DNA from: Deuterostichococcus epilithicus
Taxonomy: Eukaryota; Chlorophyta; Trebouxiophyceae; Prasiolales; Stichococcaceae
Reading direction: 5' to 3'
DNA: 64,000 nt
Assembly (NCBI GenBank): GCA_033439295.1
Contig: JAVTLE010000018.1
Span: 744,001 to 808,000, forward strand
In this document: positions 11,008 to 22,433 of the stretch, one piece after another
Layout of the letters: each line of letters opens with the position of its first letter
Position numbering within the stretch: the stretch's first letter is position 1
Position numbers and translations under genes: made by a program
Notes under the pieces: model-generated
Told to the model about the DNA's origin: nothing
The model's database searches: none
Seen by the model: the letters and a program-made list of their open reading frames with translations, nothing else

Positions 11008-14000
11008 CTACACGTCGTTATCGTCCATGAACACGGCGCTGCCGCCCGGCAGCATGATTGGCTGCCACTGCTTGGCCGCCAGTGCTGCCGCTGGCTTCCG
11101 CCGCATGAGGCTTCTCTCGCTGCGCTCCGCCAGCCCCAAAAAGTCTGTTGCCGCACCGCAATGGTCGCGACCTCCCAGTGGCGCTGGGCATGGCGGCCGA
11201 GCACACTGTTTGTTTGCCGCCGCCGCCGCCGCCGATCTTGTGTCCCCAGCCAGAGCCGGCTGGTCCTGGCAGCCGCCACTTACACTGGTGTTGAAGATTG
11301 TGCCGGCCGCCGATGCCGCATGCTCCAGCCCCTCGGCACTTTCGCCATTGCCGCCGTGCGCGCTGCCGCTGCGAGCGGCCGCATAGCCTGTCACGGCCGG
11401 GCCAGCCGACGGCAGTACTGGGTTCTTGGCGACTGGCACGCTGGGCTTGCTGCTTCCAATTGCGCCGTCGTCGCAGCCGCCGGCGGGGCGGCAGTCTGCT
11501 GTTTTGCCACCATGGTGGGAGTGGCTCGTGTTGGCCGGCCGCTGAGCCCCGCCTTTGCTCTCGCTGCCGATGCTGGAGGAGGAAGACGACAGCAGCTGCA
11601 CGGTTGCCAGGCTGGCGCCGCTTGCAGGCGATTCACGTGCCGAGGCGGACCCTGCGCCCCTTGAACCGAGCCCATCATCTGCTGCGGCCGCATGTGCGGC
11701 CGCCCGCATGTCGGACAGCTGGCTGCCGAAGCTGTCGATGCGGCGCAGCTCGTGAACCGGATCTGGGAGCACCGCCGCGAAATCGGTCCATGTTGCGCCG
11801 CGCTCAGGCTCTGCGCCGCCTGCGCTGCGCCATGCTCCGCCTATGGGCAGCGGCAGCCGCGGCACCACCGGCCGTCGGGCTGCTGCGCCAGGCTGCGGCG
11901 TGCCGGGCCGCTCCGCTGCGGCGTCGCTGTAGTCAGAGTCAGTGCCTTCTGCCGCTCCTGCTGCGGCACCAGGCTGCCCAGCCGACGCTATTGACGCATC
12001 CGGCCTGTGTGGCACAGCTTGCGAGTCGACTGATCGCAGCCGCGGCGTGCTGCGACGGAGGGAGACGCGGAGCTCCGCCTGCTGCCTGGACCTGTGGGAA
12101 CTGCGGGCGCCAATGTTTGCACACAGAGACCTCTGGTGATCAGACGAAGGGGGCGAGCTATGCTGTTGGCTGCAGCAGGCTGGCCTTTACAGAATGTGTG
12201 CGGTCGGTCGCCAGCAGGCTCCACGGACCGCAGCACGCAGAGCCGGAACATTGGTCAAGACTGGCTCCTATCGGGGTTAATAGCTCTGCACCTGTCTGCT
12301 GTCGTATCTGGCGCTGGGAAGCTGAAATCAGCAGCGGCCTCCTCCTCGACCTCGCCCGCGGCTGCTGCGCCGCCCGCCGCTGCTGCGCCGCCAGAGTCAC
12401 CCGCCGTGGCGCCGCCTCCGCCGCCTCCGCCGCCGCCCCGCGGAGTCCATATGGAGGCGCCGCCCGCGCTGCTGCTGGAGACGCCCAGGCGGCGCGCCAC
12501 CGCCGCCAGCAGCGTGCCGGTGGGCGACACCAGGCCCGGCGGCTGATGCGGCGCGTCTGTAGTGCTGCGCCTGCGGTCGTTGGTGGAGAGGCATGAGAGC
12601 CAAGAGGTTGAAGTTCGCGAATTAAAGCTTCGTGCTCACCTTCATGTGTTAGTACAGAGGCCCAGCCTGGGGGAGCGCCAAAGCGGAACGCGGTATGTGT
12701 CTGCCGCGCGCAGCCGAGGAAACACACAGATTTGTCAGCGCCGCACCAACCTGTGGGTGCCTCTGCTGAATCACGTTCCGCGAATTATATCAGCACAGCT
12801 CGCCTGGCATCGGCAGCGGAGGTGCTCGGCGCGTACGGCTGCGGCTCCGCCGCCCAGCGGATGCTGCTGCTGATGACGTCGAAGATACGCTGGTCTTTGC
12901 GGAGCCTGTCCTGCGTCAGTGCCTCGGCCGCCTTTGCCATAGCCAGCTGCTGCGCCGCCTCCTCCCACTCCTGCCGCAAGGCACGGGCAGACAGTGAACC
13001 TGCCTGGTGCTTACCTGGTTCTGACCCGCTGTTCTTTTTGGTCTTCCTGGCACCTTGCACGGTGTCAAGTCCTGCACAGCTATTCCGCTGGCACCCAGCA
13101 GCTCCCGGTGAGGCCGATCGTAAGGGCGGGCATTCAGGCTCGGCGCGTGTGCCGGAGCCTGGGTTCTACTCTCTGCACAGCCCGCATGGCGGGCTCTGGC
13201 CCCCTCCAGATGTCTTTGAGTGAGATGTCTAAGACCGTTGCCGCTTCAGGTTGACATGACGTTTCGGTGGCGGTCCATGCCTGGGGGCTTGTCCCGCACC
13301 TGGCGGTAGCGCAGCGCGCGGTGGCGCCAGTGCAGCGCCTGGTGCCGCAGCGCCATTGCGTGGCCGCTCGCCGCATCAGCAGCTGCCCGTGCCTCCTGGT
13401 TCGCCTGTCCGTCAGAAACGAACAGCGGTTTCCTCACGCCTAAGTGTTAGGGAACGCCGCTGGGTGCTCCCAGCTGGCGCGCGACGCGGAGTAGGGAGCC
13501 TGCATGCCACAGCGTGAGCTTCAATTGATCGGGGAAATAGAGTGGATTTCGAGTGTGACGAGACATGTCGGGCAGTGCGCATCCGCGTGCAGCTGTACAT
13601 GGCGGCCTGCAGCCAGGCGGGCTTGCTGGTGCGGTCGCTGGCCAGACACTTTTCACTATGGTCAACCTGCTGCAGCGCGTCCATGGCGGCCGCGTGACGC
13701 TGTGCCTCGCCGAGTGCCACCGCGTGGGCCGCCACCGCCTCCGCTTCCAGCTGCACCACGCGGCAGTGGGACGCGCGGGCGAGGGCCTCCAGCTCTGCGA
13801 GCTCCGCGCCCAGCCGCGCTGCCTCCGTCTCCGCCTGCAGGCGGCGGCGACTCGACTGAGGCACCAGACCACAGAGGAGGACATATTCAGATGGAAGCAG
13901 CATCTGTTGCAGCGGGGCGATATAGCCGGCATAAAAAGGTAATAAAATTCAGTGTGGGAATGTGCGAGCCGCTGCCGAGGCCAGGCCGGCGCCAGCTCAA

Positions 14001-17000
14001 TCGCTTGGTCTCTGCCAGCCCTCTGTGCGCCTGCACTGCTGTTTGTGTCCTGCGCTTCGACAGCGGCTGCGCCCAGCTTGTCCGTCGGCCGCTGCCTAAA
14101 GACTGCTCGTCGCCTGAACTACGTCATCTTACAACCAGACAGACACCAACCACGCAAGCCCGGAGCATACACCTGGCTAGCTCCTGCTTGCTATAAATAC
14201 CTGCGCACGGGCGCGCTGCTCGATGGCGAGCTGCGCCGCCATGGCGGCCGCGTCGGCGCGCGNCGNCCGCGCCGCCTCCCGCTCAGTGTCCGCCTCGGCG
14301 GCCGCGTCCAGTACCGTGTCAGCGTCCGCAACGGCCTGACGGCTGGCCGCCGCCTCCGCAGCCGCGGCCTTGGCGTCCACCAGCAGCAGCGCGCCGTCGG
14401 AGGCAGCCCGGCTGTCATTTCAGGAGGAGGTTGAGCGTTCAGTGACCGTCAAGACTCAAGAGGCCTCAGAGTGCCTTTTGGCGGCCGCGCTCAGGCGGGC
14501 GGCCGTCAGCAACACAGCCCACAGCCGTATGCTGTGCTGTCAGAGGCGGCCCTGTGCTCAAGCTGGTTTGCAGCTGCTGCAAGCCTGGACTTCACAGCGC
14601 TGCGCCAGTATGTGCAGACAGCTGTGCCGCTCATGCCACAGCAGCGGCCACGCTTGTACACTCGCTGCTGTCTCTGTCCGCCAAATTGCAGCTGGATTGT
14701 AGGGTCTTCCTGCAGCCCCGCACTGAGCTTTCGGGTCGCACCTGCAAATCTCGTCAGTCGGACCTAGCGCTGCCGCCTCCCGCGCCCGCAGCGCGCGCTC
14801 CAGCTCGGCGATGACGCCGGCGCAGCGACCCAGCTCCCGCTGCAGGGCCTCCACATCGCCCCTCGTGTCCTCGTTCACCACCGCCTAGATTCATGGCACA
14901 GGACGGCGGTGCATGAGTTGTGTCGCTCTGGGATATCTGTGGCACAGAGCAGCTGCCAGCAGTAGTATCGGGGGCTGACACGATCTTAGCCAAGCCGCAC
15001 GCGATGCATGGCCACAAGAACGCTGTCCTCTGTGTCGTCGTACAGCACGGACGGCAGCACGACCAGCCCGAGCGATCGCCAAGGGCACGACTAGTGCCAG
15101 CGCTGTGCCATTGTGCTTTTTACCGGTAGCTGCAGGATTCGCCTCGGCAATGCACTCATGGTGCGCTGCACCACTCTGAAGCATCGGACCAGACCGAGCA
15201 CCACAATCGAGTCTGGCAATCGGGGCTAATACACACACCTTGTTGCGCACGCGCTTGGCCAGCTGCGCAAACTCCAGGGTGTGAAAGGTGTGTGCCACGG
15301 CCGAGGAGGCGCCGCTGACGTTGGCGATCACGAAGGTCTTGGCATTGCCGCCCAGCGACTCCTGTCGCGAGCAACTTCACACACTCTCAAAGTTGAAAAG
15401 GCAAAGTCTGGGTGAACTGCAACCCAAACCTTTCACTCATTTCATTCGACATGTGTCTTCTGTACGGCACCTGCGGCACCTGCGGCCTCGGCCGCTGATA
15501 CCTTCTGCCGCGCACCTGCCTATGCTTCCACCTTCAGCCTCTGGCGGCCTAGACTGCAGCTTCTGCGGTCGTGCAAGGCGTTAGGTGCAGCAGCAACTAC
15601 AGCATACGCAGGGGATAACAAGTCCAATGTGTGTCGTGGGGTGCACCACCTCCAGCAGGAAGGTCAGGCGGCTGTCGCGGTAGGGCACGTGTGCCGCCTC
15701 CCCCCGGGCGGCTGCCCGTGGCGTGCGCGTCAGCGCGGTGATGACCCGCTCCAGCACCGACAGCGAGGTGTTGATATGCCACGCCTCCGTCGCCTGCGCC
15801 CGGCTGCCGGGTGCAGACGTGCTGTCCGCGCGCTTGGAGCCTGCGCACATGCGGGAAAGTACACCCTCATATATGTGATGATATGAATGGGGAAAACCCT
15901 TGTCGGGCACCTTGTGCGCTAGTCAAGAAGACATGCAGCGCTGCCGGATGTTGACTGGTGCCCTGGCAGGGTGTCCTGGCAGAACGACTTCGGTCTGTGT
16001 GATCCGGCATGCTCGCGCTGCCGGGCAGCTGAACGATTGCTCGTCATGCCACATCCCTGCTGATGCCAATGCGAGCAGGTTTCGTCATCCCGTCACTGCG
16101 ACGGTCCGTACCCCAGGGTCGACAGTCTCTGGGGACCTGGTCCTGCGTGTGCTTGCCGCAGCTGCAAGCAGGAGAGGTCTGCCTGCCAGGTCGACCAAGT
16201 TGAGGCGGGAGAAGCGGATTCGCGTCAGGCCGTCAGGCGCGGTGGAGTGTGCCTCGACGTCGGGGGCAAAGACGGCATGCGAGCGGCTGGACTGCGCATT
16301 GGCGGCGGTCGCGGCAGTCGCCCGTCGCGCCTGCCCCGCTGCCAGCAGCTGCATCACCTCCTCCGCTGCGGAAACAGGGGGACTCGACTCTGGAATCCAG
16401 GCAGCTCAGGAAGCTGGTGCCACTGAGCCATTCAGCGCCATGCTCAGCACGTGTGGCAACGGCTGCCTAGACGTACTCACCTGCTGGATTGCTTGTTCGA
16501 CGAAGTTGTCGGCATGACTGCACTGCTGCAGCACTGCCTTGGTGCTCTTTCGTACGCTTAGCCTTGACGGAGATGCTGGACGTCAATTAACCGGCATGCA
16601 GGAGGGAGCGCGAAACAGGCGCACCGCTGTGAACATCCGTGCTGGACAGCCCCTTGACGAAGCAGCCGTGCCGCTGCCGGTCGTAGCCCAGCCTGAGGGA
16701 ACTCTGCCCCTCTGTCAGCGCGGCGGGCGCCAGCAAGTCAGAGATGCATTCGGCGTAAATCTCTAGGAAGGTGCACTGCACTCGGAACTTGACATCCTGC
16801 ATGGCATGAGGCGGCACACCAATGCTCTTCTGCATCCATCTGCGGCGGCTCGTTTGTATTTGTTTACGAATTTTTTATTTGTTTTTATTTTGAATATAAT
16901 AATAAATTTCTTTTATAAAGAATAAAAAATAAAAAAATAACAAATCAATTAGAAAAGAAAACCTCCCAGCAGTGCACTTGGATACCACACTTCGTACCCG

Positions 17001-18557
17001 GGACAACTCCTGAATGCCGATGCGCTCGAAGAGGCGCTCGAAAATGCGCGGGGCAAGGCCGCGGCCAGCGGTGTCAGCGCCGCCCAGCTCGCCGACCATC
17101 GTGTATGTCTTGCCTGATGGGCGGATACACAGTTTAGCTTGGACGCCACGGAACGCATAGTGTGGGCATGGCTGGTGTTGAGCCCTCGGGTCTGCTAACA
17201 CCGCAGAGCCTGGCAGCAGATAGCTCTCAGTTTGGGAACTGTGCAAATGATTCAGCCTTTCTGGATCTCGCAGACGGCAACAGTAGCACGGATCCATCAT
17301 CGGCATGAGTCCAGCTGGCATCGTTTTGAGGACTAATGCAACGGCCCTACGATGCTGAGCAACTGGCTGGCGAGCAGCTTGCTGCCAGCAGGTCGGCACG
17401 CACCTGTGCCGGTCTGGCCGTAGGCCAGGATGCAGGAGTTGTAGCCCTCCAGGCAGTGCTCCACCACCGGCTGGCCCACCACTGCAGCGGGGGCCAGCGT
17501 CGTCAATCTGAAACACCACCAAGGCTGGTCATGCAGCATAGGTAAACCTCATTCGATTGCTGCTGCACCGCTGTATATATTGCTCGTGCATGAACTTGGA
17601 GTGGGCACGAATGCAGGTAGAGTGCAGGACTTGTGCGGCTTGACAAGTCCTTTGGTGGGCACTGCTGAACGAGGCCTGCTGTGTGCGCACTTACGCGTGC
17701 CCCTGGCCGCAATCTTTCGTGCCACAAATGACATGTTTGGCCCTGGAGTTGCATCTCAAAATGTGGACAGCACTGTGCCTGGCGAGATAAAGCACTACTG
17801 CGTCAGGCGAGACGTGTGTGCTGATGTCGGTGCCTGGCATGACGCACTTGCAAATGCCAGCTCCTGGCTGGCGTCGCCGCTTAGTACAACGTCAAACCCG
17901 AAGGTGCGGCGCTGCGGCTGCGTGCACTTCACCGCTCTGCCGGCCACAACCGAGATGGGTGGCGCGCCTGCATGCATTGAACGTGGCGATCTATGCTCTG
18001 GCAGTCAAGACAAGTACGTCTGTCCTGGTGACCCCCCCCTTCNGGTTGATGATGAGTTGTGCCCACAGGTGCAGGTCTGATGTCATCACGCACAGCACTC
18101 AACAAGCGTGCACACATCGCTGTTTCGTGCCAGCAATGCTGCGTTCAGCATTGCGCATTACTGCACACCTTTGGCAGCAGCGGCATCGCTCTGCATGGGC
18201 GGCCGAATCCGAACGACCACCTGCGGCAGGGTGAAATGTCGTCACAGCAAGGGCCAGCCATGGTCGCAGGTTTCTATGTGGCAGCTGCTATAATGCGGCA
18301 CCCTGCGCTGCAAGACCCTGCATACACAACACGAAATGCGAGCCGCACAAGTGTCACAGATTGCCGAGTGCTGATCTGCTGCGCTGGACTTGAATGTGTG
18401 GCTATTCTGGACACACCTTGATACGTTCGGCTGACGCCTCAGCCTCGCTGCCCACCAGGCTGCTGGTGTCATCGAAGGCCAGGTCGCGAGCGAGCGAGCA
18501 GGGCGGCGAGACGACACCATCGGGGCTCTGCTGGCGGCTGCGGGTCGGTGCAGCCAT
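11008..18557 (-). CDS. Kinesin motor protein, kinesin-12-like
   Basis: Exons on the minus strand, in phase from the second onward: 18557-18417, 17967(or 17917)-17848, 17481-17404, 17113-16998, 16796-16625, 16365-16183, 15840-15650, 15361-15239, 14884-14742, 14411-14201, 13855-13667, 13404-13300, 12970-12804, 12570-12292 and 12091-11008 (TAG). The product is about 1,100 residues. The motor shows the P-loop GQTGTGKT (split by an intron), switch I NAQSSRSH, switch II LVDLAGS, and HVPYRDSRLT. The neck reads KNKAVVNEDTRGDV, typical of kinesin-12 (KIF15/PAKRP/POK). Those kinesins act at spindle or division-plane microtubules by ATP-driven movement. Ala/Glu-rich coiled-coil exons follow, then a long disordered Ser/Ala/Gly tail of about 360 residues. 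The VRVRP strand at the motor N-terminus was not found. It probably lies in an exon between 17968 and 18416, where there is an ambiguous base at 18043. The introns after 16183 and 12804 use GC donors. Confidence 0.85.
16851..16965. other. AT-rich island in a kinesin intron, possibly organellar DNA
   Basis: About 115 bp of almost pure A+T, with runs such as ATAAAAAATAAAAAAATAAC, sits inside the intron between kinesin exons 17113-16998 and 16796-16625. The flanks return to GC-rich sequence at once. The composition matches green-algal organelle spacer DNA, so a nuclear insert of plastid or mitochondrial origin is plausible. Origin is not shown by the sequence. Confidence 0.5.
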
Positions 18558-19934
18558 CGGCCGGACGCCGCCGCCGCCGCTAACGCCGCCGCCGCCCTGC
18601 CCAGATCTGTCCAAAACCTTCGCTAACAGGCAGCCTGTCGTACTGCTGCTCCAGCCAAATGACTTGAGAGAAGACTGAGTTGCACGTTGGACCCTGTCCC
18701 ATGGTTATCCGTCATCACGGTCACTTCTCGGCTGGGCTGTGGGCTTGTACTGCAGCCACCTGTCAGCAATAATTGCGTCATACCTGTCTGTATGCATGTT
18801 CTGCAATTTTGTTGGTTTGATGCTGTGTCTGCGCATGGCGGGCGGGCGCCATTGTCCCGGCGGCGCTTCAGAGAAGAGCTCCCGGGTAACGCCTGTGTTG
18901 ATGGAGCTTACCGCCGGCTCGAAGGAGGCGCATGTGCCGCTGTGCCACATCAACGGCGACGGCTCCACTGGCGCCCAAGGCAAACGTGAGTGTCTGCCGT
19001 CAGCAGCGGCCAGTGCGCCCAGCCGGCCGTGCGACGTTGAGGGTGCCTCGAGCAGCGCAGTGTCACCTGCAGGTTTATGGCTCAATTCAAGCCTCAAGCT
19101 CGGACCGGCAGGATTCGGAGCGTGCAAAACTCATCCCAGAACGCTGCAAACGAAACTTTCGCTATTGGTGCTCAGCTGCCAGATTTAGCACGGATGCAAC
19201 ATCTGAAGCTTGTTAAAACACTCCTTTTAGCTGCGTGTGGTGGTTCACTGCTCCGCATCTGTGGAAACACTTGCACAGAATAGGCCGTTCCGGAACTCCA
19301 CAGACGACATACAGTGAGACCCGGCCACGGCGCCGCACAGTGGCGCAATGGTTGCAAGGATGTGCTCTGGACTCAGGATGGCACTCAACGCAGCAGTCTT
19401 GCCAGTGAGGGCGACAGCTTCCAGCTGTGGCTTCATGCATTCATGCACCGAAATTGCGTAACTCTGAGGGTTTTCAATGGGCGCAGGTGACCCTGCTGGC
19501 CAAGCGCTGCAGCATCGCAGCATTCTTTCACTATCAGCAACAGGCAAGCAAGCTAAAGCGCAGCCTGCAACCCCCACGAGGCCGCATTGACAACCTCATC
19601 TTTCTGGTGCATGATCTGCATCTGAGAGTCGTCCACACTCACGGGCTGATGGCAGCCTTGGGAAACGCCCATCTGCTTAGACCGTGCGTCTGCCATCCAA
19701 AATGCTCAGGCCGCCGCCCATTCCGGGTCAGCAGCACCGAACGCTGTACAGGCAGCCGGCGCGCGTGGGCGTCATGCAGACAGCAATGCGTTCAGGCCTC
19801 AACTCGAAGCAAAAATGACGCTGGTGAGAGTTGATGTTAACTGGGCTGAGTACAGCGTGTCGCTCTCTTCCGAGAAGTTGAGGTGAGGGCCATCTCCTAT
19901 TGGTCTCATCGGCTCTGTGTAATTGCGCTGCAGG
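18558..19934. other. Divergent spacer; candidate first exon of the peroxidase gene
   Basis: This lies between the divergent kinesin and peroxidase genes. The peroxidase exon near 19935 starts at an acceptor and needs an upstream exon ending in phase 1. A plus-strand open stretch at 18837-18987 begins MAGGRHCPGG and ends at C|GTGAGT in phase 1, so it fits mechanically, but it does not look like a transit peptide. Nothing else was recognised. Confidence 0.25.
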
Positions 19935-22037
19935 GTGCACCCAACAGCCGCAGGCTGCTCAGCCAGAGCACGTGCCACAGCCGCAGCCCGTGCCCGTCAG
20001 GAGACAGCTGCTGCTGTCGGCGGCGGCAGTCCTGTGTGCCGCGCCGCTCTGGCAGCTCGACGCTGGGTCCGCGGCGGCGACGGCGCCGGGCAGCGGCGCC
20101 AGCGGCGGGCTGCGGCCGCTGCGGGGCGCTGAGAAGGGGGCGGTCGACAAGGCCCTCGCCAAGGCCATGGACAAGGCCAAGGTGTGCCGCTTCCTCGCTT
20201 CCACATGCGGATGACCGTGAATCTCGCATGCAGTCAACATGCGACAACCGTCCAGAGCTTGCAAAGTCACATGTGTCGGTGGTCTGATACAGCCTGCATT
20301 GCATGCAGCCCCCGGCGCCGCAGCAGGCGCCAGCAGCTGCACACTGACTCCCCCATGGGATCAAACTGGCGCACCATGCGCATCAAAGCCGCAACCACAG
20401 CACGCAATACAGAAAGCAGGCGACACATAATATGCGCGATTCACAGCACGGATCACACCTGTGCAGGCACCGGTCATGCTGCGGCTAGTGTTCCACGACG
20501 CCGCAACCTTCGACGCGTCCGCGGGCGACGGCGGCGCGGATGCCTCCGTGCGCTTCGAGCTTGACCGCGCGGAAAACTTCGGGCTCAAGCGCGGCTGGCG
20601 CGTCATTGAGGCGGCGCAAAAGGCGTTGGAGGGCGGCCCGGCGGCTGGCGTGGTGTCGGCGGCCGACCTGATAGCGCTGGCGGGCGCGCGGGCGGTCCGC
20701 ATCACCGGCGGCCCCGACATCGATGTGCCCATAGGTGATCTGGCAGACTCTACAGCCGAGATCGATTTGCCTATCGGCAAGGCAGGACACAGCTACAAAA
20801 GGATTGCATCTGCAGGCCATCACCGGCGGCGCGACATCGATGTACCCACACGAGAGGCAACCTGAATACGCCCATAGGTGAATGGATGGCACTGTCATGG
20901 GAGGATGGCATCTGCAGCTGCAGGCCGTTGCTGGCGCGACGAACCTTGTGCTGCAGGTACATACCGCACGATGCTCCTGGGCCGTCGTTCAGCTGAGCAT
21001 CCTCCCTCTTCATGCACGGCTTCTCACGCCCTGCTGCCGGCGCCCCGTGCAGGCAGGCGGGACGCAATGGCGGCGGGCCCGACGGACCGCCTGCCAGCAG
21101 AGACCATGGGCGCCGCGGAGCAGCGGGCAGCGTTCGCCGCCAAGACCATCAGCACGCAGGACATGGTCGCGCTGCTGGGCGCGCACACGGTGAGTGCCCT
21201 GCCGAGCCGGGGACTCAAACTCTGGACTGAAGAAGCTCCAGGCGGGTGGGAGAGGAGGAGAGCGAGCGGCTTGTGCAGGGCAACGCAAGGCGTGCGGGCA
21301 CCTGCATGCTCTGCAGCGGCTGCCCTGCATGAGGGGCGCGGTCCACCGGAGCCTCAAAGCACGGCCTCACCAATCATGGCCCACGACCACTGCGTCCATT
21401 CAAGGTAATGCAATGCGCAGCCGGGTTTTGATGGCATGGCACGGCCTTGCGCAGCTGCAGCAGGACCACCTTCACCAGCGCCGCAGTGGCATGGGCCGGA
21501 CGAGTCTGGTCTGAGGCTGCCCTTGTGTGTGCACCGCAGCTGGGCAACAAGGGTTTTGGCGACCCAGTGACATTCGACAATGCGTACTACACAGCGCTGC
21601 AGTCCAAGCCCTGGGCGGGGGCGCCGGCAGACTCCATGGCCGCCATGATCGGCCTGCCCTCCGACAAGGTCGATTCGTGACCCTCGATGCGACATCACCA
21701 CTTGTGTGCACCTGCATTTTGTACTGATGTGCTTTGCTGATCCCCGCGCCTCAAGGCAGGAGCTTCACATGCTGCTGAGCTGGCCCTGTGGGTCTCTCGA
21801 CCTTGGATAGGTGCCCTGCTGAAACAGACGCCATGCTGGACGGTCGCTTGCTGCATTGTATAGCGGGCCCTCAACACGAGACTCAGAGGCTCACGCAAGT
21901 TCTGCATGCAGGTTATTGCTGACGACCCGGAGTGCCGCCCGTACATTGACGGCTATGCAAAGGACCAGCAGCGATTCTTCACCGAATTTGCGGCGGCGTA
22001 TGTGAAGCTGACGACGCTTGGGGCCATACCGGCATGA
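19935..22037 (+). CDS. Class I haem peroxidase (ascorbate peroxidase type), predicted thylakoid-lumen targeted
   Basis: Exons about 19935-20181, 20467-20734, 21053-21189, 21540-21668 and 21912-22037 (TGA) give about 300 residues after an unresolved first exon. Distal site: MLRLVFHDAATF, with Arg and His spaced as in class I peroxidases. Then ITGGPDIDVPIGRRDA, as in APX. Proximal site: QDMVALLGAHT with the haem-ligand His. Then GFGDPVTFDNAYY and LPSDK. Both catalytic His and the Arg are kept, so activity (H2O2 reduction, probably with ascorbate) is likely. Before the domain, RRQLLLSAAAVLCAAPLW looks like a twin-arginine thylakoid signal, placing it in the lumen like plant TL29/APX4. The intron after 20734 holds repeated copies of the exon's 3' edge. 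The gene is convergent with the phosphatase gene. Confidence 0.85.
20757..20880 (+). repeat. Intronic copies of an exon 3' edge (peroxidase gene)
   Basis: The real exon ends ACATCGATGTGCCCATAG|GTGA at 20734. Related strings follow in the intron: AGATCGATTTGCCTATCGG at 20760, CATCACCGGCGG...GACATCGATGTACCCA at 20820-20850, and GCCCATAG|GTGAATGG at 20869. At least two copies keep part of the donor. Confidence 0.72.
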
Positions 22038-22433
22038 GGCCGCCCACATAGCCTTGTCCTTGTGCTGGCACGGATGCTGCGGCAACGGGACTTGATCCGT
22101 GATCCACACCTCGGGCAGTCGTCATATCCATGAATTTCACCAACTGCAGTGAATTGAGTTGCAATGCCAGCAGGCTGCCGTCCCACACGTCATCCCATCA
22201 CATTGCACCGCTCTTGGCTGCACGTAGACCAACATTTAATGCACTGCTGTTACCAGAATGTCTGGCGGCTCAAGCTGCAGGATCAATATGACCCGTCAAA
22301 GAATACGAAATCGCACACCGCAATCAAGGCTGCGCTGCCAGAGTACTGTGAACCCCGCCGCCCAGTGGAACATTTTCGACGTCGTCCTGGCCGTCGCTTC
22401 CGGGGCAGCTTCACTGCCGGCGCTGCCCCAGCG
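22038..22433. other. Convergent intergenic spacer
   Basis: The 3' ends of the peroxidase (+) and phosphatase (-) genes face each other across about 400 bp. No gene and no clear polyadenylation signal were seen. Confidence 0.5.

Noticed and set aside
11298-12596. 432-codon open frame on the plus strand
   Set aside because: It lies antisense to the kinesin C-terminal exons, which join in phase with the motor. Its Arg/Cys/Pro-rich composition is the usual shadow of a GC-rich coding strand.
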